A DNA stretch of 7,176 nt from Ktedonobacterales bacterium (GTDB taxonomy: Bacteria > Chloroflexota > Ktedonobacteria > Ktedonobacterales > JADMIN01). Location: the NCBI GenBank assembly GCA_015478575.1, contig JADMIN010000119.1, positions 1-7,176 of the forward strand. Direction: 5' to 3'. Below the pieces are notes generated by a model. It did not search any database. It worked only from the letters and a program-made list of their open reading frames with translations, and was not told the origin of the DNA. Each line of letters begins with the position of its first letter. Position 1 is the first letter of the stretch. Positions 6,905-7,176 of this stretch are shown one piece after another. The translations under genes were made by a program, and so were the position numbers.

Positions 6905-7037
6905 GCACGCCGCCCAGAGGCAGGATACCCCGGCTCATGTGGCCGCATTGGCTGCTATCGCTGGCGCCATCTCTCTGATGCCATCTGTATCGAGCGAGTC
7001 AGGCACACCGCCGGTTACGGGGCGTGCTATCTCTGCC

Positions 7038-7066
7038 ATCATACCATCGCTCCCAACAACGCGCAA
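7038..7066 (-). promoter_or_regulatory. Candidate sigma-70-type promoter of secG
   Basis: On the minus strand TTGCGC (7061-7066) is followed after exactly 17 nt by TATGAT (7038-7043). The -10 box matches consensus at 5 of 6 positions and the -35 at 3 of 6. Transcription would start near 7031, leaving an unusually long leader of about 170 nt before the GTG at 6857. Confidence 0.6.
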
Positions 7067-7176
7067 CTCGCTACCACTTTTTTGGGGGGACTTGTGAAGT
7101 ATCGAGGGGCAAGAGAGACAGTTTCCTTCCGCTGGGAAGAGCGCAGGGGCACCCACCAGCGTCTGCTAGAAGAAGG
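7067..7176. other. Right-hand end with no recognised gene
   Basis: Nothing I can identify. The stretch has a T6G6 run (7078-7089) and a 5-bp stem near 7126-7140. The neighbouring gene on this side must lie beyond the window. Confidence 0.5.

Noticed and set aside
6540..7097. A 185-codon plus-strand frame antisense to secG
   Set aside because: The sequence is low-complexity and charged, with no recognised family; the minus strand carries SecG with helices, signature, ribosome site and terminator.

Overview
This is a GC-rich bacterial housekeeping segment with six protein genes. Five lie on the minus strand and one, a ferredoxin, on the plus strand. GTG starts, good Shine-Dalgarno sites and short leaders are the rule. 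The mix of a PDH-like E1alpha/E1beta/E2 operon, a 7Fe-type ferredoxin, secG, pyrG and a small UPF0173-like metallo-hydrolase resembles Chloroflexota, but that placement is inference; no rRNA or other marker is present to prove it.

Layout from left to right. Positions 1-1130 (minus) hold the N-terminal 376 codons of CTP synthase (pyrG), cut by the window edge. A U-tailed hairpin at 1251-1295 separates it from a metallo-beta-lactamase-fold hydrolase (1300-1947, minus), which has its own candidate promoter at 2033-2061. The gap 1948-2185 contains a 13-bp perfect inverted repeat (2078-2119) and a 13-bp tandem array of 4.3 copies (2139-2194) that runs over the stop codon of the next gene. Positions 2186-5716 (minus) are a three-gene operon transcribed E1alpha, E1beta, E2: the decarboxylase and acyltransferase parts of a pyruvate-dehydrogenase-type complex. 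No E3 (dihydrolipoamide dehydrogenase) gene is in the window. The 373-bp divergent gap 5717-6089 carries a near-consensus promoter for the plus-strand ferredoxin (6090-6335), and also an in-frame, coding-like upstream extension of E1alpha with its own good ribosome binding site. The ferredoxin converges on secG (6612-6857, minus), which ends in a clear intrinsic terminator (6431-6460) and is driven by a candidate promoter at 7038-7066 with a leader of about 170 nt.

Functionally, the E1 pair decarboxylates a 2-oxoacid (most likely pyruvate) and the E2 makes acyl-CoA (acetyl-CoA). The ferredoxin is a separate low-potential electron carrier. SecG belongs to the membrane protein-export channel and PyrG makes CTP. 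Nothing here looks like a mobile element, defence system or CRISPR array. The points most worth a second look are small: the 13-bp array at the E2 stop, the unresolved N-terminus of E1alpha, and a missing aspartate in the hydrolase metal motif.
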